Of a stretch of 33,349 bases of DNA, positions 28,654 through 33,349 are shown in pieces. The DNA comes from Anaerolineae bacterium CG2_30_64_16 (GTDB taxonomy: Bacteria; Chloroflexota; Anaerolineae; CG2-30-64-16), in assembly GCA_001871755.1 (NCBI GenBank), contig MNXL01000393.1, positions 1 to 33,349 on the forward strand. Reading direction: 5' to 3'. Within the stretch, counting starts at the first letter, position 1; every line of letters begins with the position of its first letter. The notes under the pieces were generated by a model. The model searched no databases. It was not told the DNA's origin and saw only the letters and a list, made by a program, of their open reading frames with translations. Made by a program: the position numbers and the translations under genes.

Positions 28654-30141
28654 ATGTCCGATGAACCAATCTACACTCACGACACCTACCTCTCCCCCTT
28701 CACCTGGCGCTACGGGTCGGCCGAGATGCGCCGGCTGTGGGGTGAGACGCACAAACGCCGGCTGTGGCGCCGCATCTGGGTGGCGCTGGCCGAAGCCGAG
28801 CAGGCCGCCGGGCTGGTCACCGCCGAACAGGTGGCCGATCTGCGCGATCACGTGGAAGACATCGATCTGGCCCGCGCGCAGCAGATCGAGGCGGAGATCC
28901 ACCACGACCTGATGGCCGAGGTGCGGGCCTACGCGGAGCAGTGCCCGGCCGGCGGCGGGATCATCCACCTGGGCGCGACCTCGATGGATGTGGAAGACAA
29001 CGCGGACGCGCTACGCGTGCGGGACGCGCTCAACCTGGTGCTGGCCGGGCTGCGCCAACTGCTGTTGGCCTTCGCCCGGCAAATCGAATGCTGGGCCGAC
29101 ACGCCGACCCTGGCCTTCACCCACCTCCAGCCGGCCGAGCCGACCACCACCGGCTATCGGCTGGCGCAGTATGCCCAGGATCTGTGGATCGATTGGCAGG
29201 ACTTGAGCTGGTTGCGCGCCGGGCTGCGCGGCAAGGGGTTCAAAGGTGCGGTGGGGACGTCGGCGTCGTATGCACAGTTGCTGGACCTAACCCCCCAACC
29301 CCCTTCCCATGTAGGGAAGGGGGAGTTGAATCCCCCCCTTCCTTTGCAGGGAGGGGGGGCAGGGGGGGTAGGTGACTTCGAATCTCATATCATGTCCGTC
29401 CTGGGCCTTGATGCCTTCCCGGTCACCACCCAAACCTACCCCCGCAAACAGGACTATCGCGTGCTCGCCGCGCTGGCCGGGCTGGGGGGATCGCTTTACA
29501 AGTTCGCGTTCGATCTGCGCGTGCTGCAATCGCCCCCCATCGGCGAGTGGGCCGAGCCATTTGGCAGCCAGCAGGTGGGGTCGAGCGCGATGCCGTTCAA
29601 GCGCAACCCGGTCAACGCCGAAAACATCGACAGCCTGGCGCGCTTGCTGGCCGCGCTACCGCGGGTGGCGTGGGACAACGCCGCGCATAGCCTGCTGGAG
29701 CGCACCCTGGACGACTCGGCCAACCGGCGCAGCATCCTGCCCGAGGCGTTCCTGATGGCCGACGAGCTGCTGCGCCGCGGCTTCCGGCTGATCGAGGGGC
29801 TGACCATCAACCCTGACGCCACGGCCCGCCTGCTCGCCAACTACGGTGTCTTCGCCGCGACCGAGCGGCTGCTGATGGAATGCGTCAAGCGCGGGGCCGA
29901 CCGCCAGGCGTTACACGAGGTGATCCGCGCCCACGCGCTGGTCGCGTGGGCGCGGGTGCAGGCCGGGCAGCCGAACCCGCTGGCCGACCTGTTGTGCACC
30001 GACCCGCGCATCACCTGCTATGCCTCGCCCGAAGCAGCACACGCCTGGCTGGATGCTACAGACTACATCGGTGACGCACCGACCCGTGCGCGACAATTTG
30101 CGACTATGCTGCGCGAGCAATTACCGAAAGGAAGCTTGTGA
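28654..30141 (+). CDS. purB: Adenylosuccinate lyase with in-frame repeat-encoded insert
   Basis: MAEVRAYAEQCPAGGGIIHLGATSMDVEDNADAL; TFTHLQPAEPTTTGYRLAQYAQDL; VGTSASYAQLL; fumarase/aspartase-superfamily signature GSSAMPFKRNPVNAENIDSL. Confidence 0.95.
   Translation: MSDEPIYTHDTYLSPFTWRYGSAEMRRLWGETHKRRLWRRIWVALAEAEQAAGLVTAEQVADLRDHVEDIDLARAQQIEAEIHHDLMAEVRAYAEQCPAGGGIIHLGATSMDVEDNADALRVRDALNLVLAGLRQLLLAFARQIECWADTPTLAFTHLQPAEPTTTGYRLAQYAQDLWIDWQDLSWLRAGLRGKGFKGAVGTSASYAQLLDLTPQPPSHVGKGELNPPLPLQGGGAGGVGDFESHIMSVLGLDAFPVTTQTYPRKQDYRVLAALAGLGGSLYKFAFDLRVLQSPPIGEWAEPFGSQQVGSSAMPFKRNPVNAENIDSLARLLAALPRVAWDNAAHSLLERTLDDSANRRSILPEAFLMADELLRRGFRLIEGLTINPDATARLLANYGVFAATERLLMECVKRGADRQALHEVIRAHALVAWARVQAGQPNPLADLLCTDPRITCYASPEAAHAWLDATDYIGDAPTRARQFATMLREQLPKGSL
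29285..29373. repeat. Palindromic GC-rich repeat element, copy C (inside purB)
   Basis: Ends acctaacccccc / ggggggtaggt; inner hairpins CCCCCTTCCC-ATGTA-GGGAAGGGGG (29299-29323, perfect) and CCCCCCCTTCC-TTTGCA-GGGAGGGGGGG (29332-29359, 10/11). Confidence 0.95.
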
Positions 30142-30145
30142 TCCC

Positions 30146-31714
30146 ATGCCCCGACGAGCCATCCTGAGCGTACATGACAAAACCGGCCTGGTTGAATTCG
30201 CCCACGGCCTGGCCGGCCTGGGCTTCGAGCTGGTCGCGTCCGGCGGAACCGCGCGGGCGCTGGGCGATGCCGGCTTGCCCGTGACCCAGGTCGCCGCGGT
30301 CACCGGCTTCCCGGAAATCCTCGGCGGCCGCGTCAAAACGCTGCACCCGGCCGTCCACGGCGGCATCCTGGCCCGCCGCGTTCCCGACCACCTGGCCGAG
30401 CTGGCGGCCCACGGCATCACGCCGGTGGATCTGGTCGTCTGCAACCTCTACCCCTTCGTCGAGACAGTGAGCCGGCCGGACGTCACCGAGGCGCAGGCCG
30501 TGGAGGAGATCGACATCGGCGGGGTGACACTGCTGCGCGCGGCCGCCAAGAATTTTGAAACGGTGACCGTGGTCTGCGACCCAGCCGATTACGACGGCCT
30601 CCTGAACGCGTTGCGAGGCGCGGGGGACTCGGTCGGGAGACCGGCCCCAGCGGGGATCTCTGTGGACGCGCGCCGGCGGCTGGCGCTCAAGGCGTTCCGC
30701 CACACCGCCGCGTACGATGCTGCCATCGCCACCTGGCTGACGGGCATGGTGGAGAAAGATGAGCTGCTGCCGGCCGTGCTCAACCTGGCCGCCGAACGCG
30801 TGCAGACCCTGCGCTACGGCGAAAACCCACACCAGCAGGCTGCGTTCTACCGGTGGGCCGGCGCCGCGCCCGCGTTCGAGCAGCTCCTGGGCAAGGATCT
30901 GAGCTACAACAACCTGGTGGACCTGGATGCCGCGTGGGCCATGCCGCAGGAGTTTAGCGAACCGGCCGTCGCGATCATCAAACACACCAACCCCAGCGGC
31001 CTGGCCACGGCCGATACCCTGGTGGAGGCATACCGGCTGGCGCTGGCGTGCGATCCGGTGTCAGCGTTCGGATCGATCATTGCGGTCAACCGTGAGGCCG
31101 ACCTGGCGCTGGTCGAGGAGATCGGGCCGCTGTTCGTGGAACTGTTAGCCGCACCCGCGTACACGCCCGCCGCGCTGGCCTGGCTGGCTGAACACAAGAA
31201 GAATTGCCGGGTGATGATCGCCAGTGCCCCGGGGGGCGGGCACGGAGGCGCCGCCCCTACGTCGGTTCTACGGTCGGTCCGCGGCGGCCTCCTGGCCCAG
31301 ACCGGCGACGACCGTGGCGTAGACGAAGACGGCTGGCAGGTGGTCACCCGGCGGCAGCCGACCGCAGCCGAGCGCCGGAGCCTGGCGTTTGCGTGGCTGG
31401 CGGTCAAGCATGTCAAGTCGAACGCCATCGTCCTCGCGCAGGGGACCGCCACCGTGGGTGTCGGCGCGGGCCAGATGAACCGCGTGGATGCAGTTTACCT
31501 GGCGGCACGTCGGGCGGGGAACCGGGCCCAGGGTGCAGTGATGGGGTCCGACGCGTTTTTCCCCTTCCCCGACGGCATCGAGGCCGCCGCCGCCGCTGGC
31601 GTCACCGCGTGCATCCAGCCGGGCGGCTCCGTGCGGGACGCCGAAGCGATCGCGGCCGCCGACCGGCTGGGGATGGCGATGGTGTTCACGGGGGAGCGAC
31701 ATTTCCGGCATTAA
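30146..31714 (+). CDS. purH: Bifunctional AICAR formyltransferase/IMP cyclohydrolase
   Basis: [114 protein letters not shown]. Confidence 0.98.
   Translation: MPRRAILSVHDKTGLVEFAHGLAGLGFELVASGGTARALGDAGLPVTQVAAVTGFPEILGGRVKTLHPAVHGGILARRVPDHLAELAAHGITPVDLVVCNLYPFVETVSRPDVTEAQAVEEIDIGGVTLLRAAAKNFETVTVVCDPADYDGLLNALRGAGDSVGRPAPAGISVDARRRLALKAFRHTAAYDAAIATWLTGMVEKDELLPAVLNLAAERVQTLRYGENPHQQAAFYRWAGAAPAFEQLLGKDLSYNNLVDLDAAWAMPQEFSEPAVAIIKHTNPSGLATADTLVEAYRLALACDPVSAFGSIIAVNREADLALVEEIGPLFVELLAAPAYTPAALAWLAEHKKNCRVMIASAPGGGHGGAAPTSVLRSVRGGLLAQTGDDRGVDEDGWQVVTRRQPTAAERRSLAFAWLAVKHVKSNAIVLAQGTATVGVGAGQMNRVDAVYLAARRAGNRAQGAVMGSDAFFPFPDGIEAAAAAGVTACIQPGGSVRDAEAIAAADRLGMAMVFTGERHFRH
31226..31262. repeat. 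Candidate short palindromic insert within purH
   Basis: gccccggggggcgggcacggaggcgccgcccctacg; imperfect inverted repeat ggggcggg/gccgcccc; encodes low-complexity [12 protein letters not shown] between conserved-looking PurH segments. Confidence 0.6.
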
Positions 31715-31835
31715 GTCGCGTTCAAGGGAAACCTGGCTGGGCTGTAACCGTACCCGTGGGCATGTTGCGCATGGCCGCGAAAGATCGTATAATCAGCTCA
31801 GTTGATCGTGCCGGGCGTGACGCCCCGGCGGATGC

Positions 31836-31939
31836 AAACCTCACCCCCCTACCCCCCTCTCCTACGAGGCGAGGGGGGGCGGCGCTCCCCTTCCCTCGTA
31901 GGGAGGGGGTTGGGGGGTAGGTGGCCGATTTGCAGGGTA
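31836..31939. repeat. Palindromic GC-rich repeat element, copy B (intergenic, purH-pcm)
   Basis: aaacctcacccccctacccccctctcctacgaggcgagggggggcggcgctccccttccctcgtagggagggggttggggggtaggtggccgatttgcagggta; close match to copy A along its whole length. Confidence 0.95.
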
Positions 31940-31973
31940 AGCAGGCGTTGGCGCCTGCGACGGAGAAGGGAAG

Positions 31974-32747
31974 ATGTCCAGATACGGCGCAGCGATTCTG
32001 TTGCTCCTGATTGTCCTCTTCTGCGCGGGATCGGTGCGCGTCGAAGCGCCGGCTCTCGTACCCGTTGCTGCCGCTCCTGTCACTCCCGCCCCTGCTCCCA
32101 CCCCTGGCCCTGATCCGACGCAGCAGGCCCGCGACGAGATGGTCCACGAACAGATTGCCGCCCGCGGCGTTGCGGACCGCGACGTGCTCCGGGCCATGAC
32201 GACCGTCGAGCGCCATCGCTTTGTCCCTGGAAGCTATCAGAACCTGGCCTATGAGGACCACCCATTGCCCATCGGCTACGGACAGACCATCTCGCAGCCG
32301 TACATCGTGGCGCTGATGACTGAAGCGCTCAAGCTGGAGCCGGGCGATCGTGTGCTGGAGGTCGGCACCGGCAGTGGCTACCAGGCCGCGATCCTGGCCG
32401 AGGTCGGGGCAGAGGTCTACACGGTCGAGATCATCCCGGAATTGGCGGCGCAGGCCGAGAAACTGTTGCGCGACCTGGGGTATGCCCAGGTGCACGTGAA
32501 GAACCTCGACGGCTACTTCGGCTGGGCGGAGCACGCGCCCTACGACGCCATCATCGTGACGGCCGCGCCGGACCACCTGCCCCAGCCGTTGGCCGGGCAA
32601 CTCGCTGAGGGTGGCCGGCTCATCGTCCCGATCGGCCCACAGGGCAGCGTCCAGACGCTGTGGTTGTTCGAGAAGCAGGGCGGGGAGTTGGCGGCGACGA
32701 ACCTGGGCGCGGTGCGATTCGTGCCCCTCACGGGGGGCGAGCCTTAG
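31974..32747 (+). CDS. pcm: Protein-L-isoaspartate O-methyltransferase with N-terminal signal/TM segment
   Basis: VERHRFVPGSYQNLAYEDHPLPIGYGQTISQPYIVALMTEAL, VLEVGTGSGYQAAILAEVGAEVYTVEI; preceded by hydrophobic MSRYGAAILLLLIVLFCAGS and a Pro/Ala linker. Confidence 0.93.
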   Translation: MSRYGAAILLLLIVLFCAGSVRVEAPALVPVAAAPVTPAPAPTPGPDPTQQARDEMVHEQIAARGVADRDVLRAMTTVERHRFVPGSYQNLAYEDHPLPIGYGQTISQPYIVALMTEALKLEPGDRVLEVGTGSGYQAAILAEVGAEVYTVEIIPELAAQAEKLLRDLGYAQVHVKNLDGYFGWAEHAPYDAIIVTAAPDHLPQPLAGQLAEGGRLIVPIGPQGSVQTLWLFEKQGGELAATNLGAVRFVPLTGGEP

Positions 32748-33349
32748 ACCGGTCCATCCGCGGGCCTGGCGCGGGCCGGCCGCGGGCCAAAAAGCAAGAG
32801 CCAGGCCGCGGCATAGCAGAGCGCGCCGAGCAGCAGCACCGCGGTGAACCCGTAGCTGAGCGCCAGGATCGCGGCCAGCACCGATGCCAACACCGACGCT
32901 GACCCGTTGACGGCCCAGGCCCACGGCACGAGACCCGGCGCGGCCTCCTCCAGCCAGGCCAGCCCGAGTGGAAACGGCAGCCCCATCAAGACCCCCAGCG
33001 GGGCCAGCCCCAGCACCGCGGCCACACTGCGCATCCAGAACGGCCACCCCAGCACGCTGTCGGTCAGCCTCCCCATTAGCAGCGCAGCCGCAACCGCCAG
33101 CCCGACCAGCGCGGCCAAAGCGGCCCGTCGAGGCAGCCAGCGCGCGCGCGTAAGCAGGCTCCCCAGGCTCGAGAAGAGCAGCAGGCTCAGCACGACCGCG
33201 GTGAACGCGTAGGTCGGGTAGCCGAGCAACAGGATCCACCGCTGGATCAGCGGGATTTCCACGAAGAGAAACGCCACGCCGAGGCAACCGAAGTAGCCCA
33301 GACCGCGCCACCGCAAATGCGCGACCCGGCGGCCCGTTGCCGCCACCCC
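32744..33349 (-). CDS. Polytopic membrane protein resembling C-terminal part of spermidine-synthase-like integral membrane proteins (truncated at window edge)
   Basis: GLGYFGCLGVAFLFVEIPLIQRWILLLGYPTYAFTAVVLSLLLFSSLGS and GLPFPLGLAWLEEAAPGLVPWAWAVNGSASVLASVLAAILALSYGF; converges on pcm with overlapping stops. Confidence 0.75.
   Translation of the reverse strand, partial: GVAATGRRVAHLRWRGLGYFGCLGVAFLFVEIPLIQRWILLLGYPTYAFTAVVLSLLLFSSLGSLLTRARWLPRRAALAALVGLAVAAALLMGRLTDSVLGWPFWMRSVAAVLGLAPLGVLMGLPFPLGLAWLEEAAPGLVPWAWAVNGSASVLASVLAAILALSYGFTAVLLLGALCYAAAWLLLFGPRPARARPADGPV

Noticed and set aside
31722-33311. 529-aa minus-strand ORF across pcm and the terminal membrane gene
   Set aside because: Antisense to a clear PCMT and out of frame with the coherent TM protein at 32744-33349; apparent length comes from GC-rich stop scarcity.

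Overview
This 33.3 kb, GC-rich bacterial window (probably Chloroflexota, inferred only from protein style and repeat content) holds a long co-directional surface-polysaccharide locus, about 0.3-25.9 kb. It contains several GT4s, a GT2, large GT39/DUF2142-like membrane proteins, a Wzz-like protein, two Wzx-type flippases, tandem AlkP-superfamily phosphodiesterases, a SAM methyltransferase, a hexapeptide acyltransferase, an O-antigen-ligase/GT4 fusion and an SGNH hydrolase. It is followed by an EamA transporter, purA-purB-purH, a secreted-looking PCMT and a convergent polytopic membrane protein. The most striking signal is a set of short palindromic or tandem repeats lying in frame inside coding regions: GT39, purB, probably purH, the purA C-terminus, and the junction that fuses the O-antigen ligase to a GT4. 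Two lower-GC blocks (about 5.65-14.16 kb and 21.56-24.05 kb) have edges inside or beside genes. The second ends at an SGNH lipoprotein gene that appears to lack a canonical start codon and may use ATC. All family calls come from reading motifs; no database search was run.
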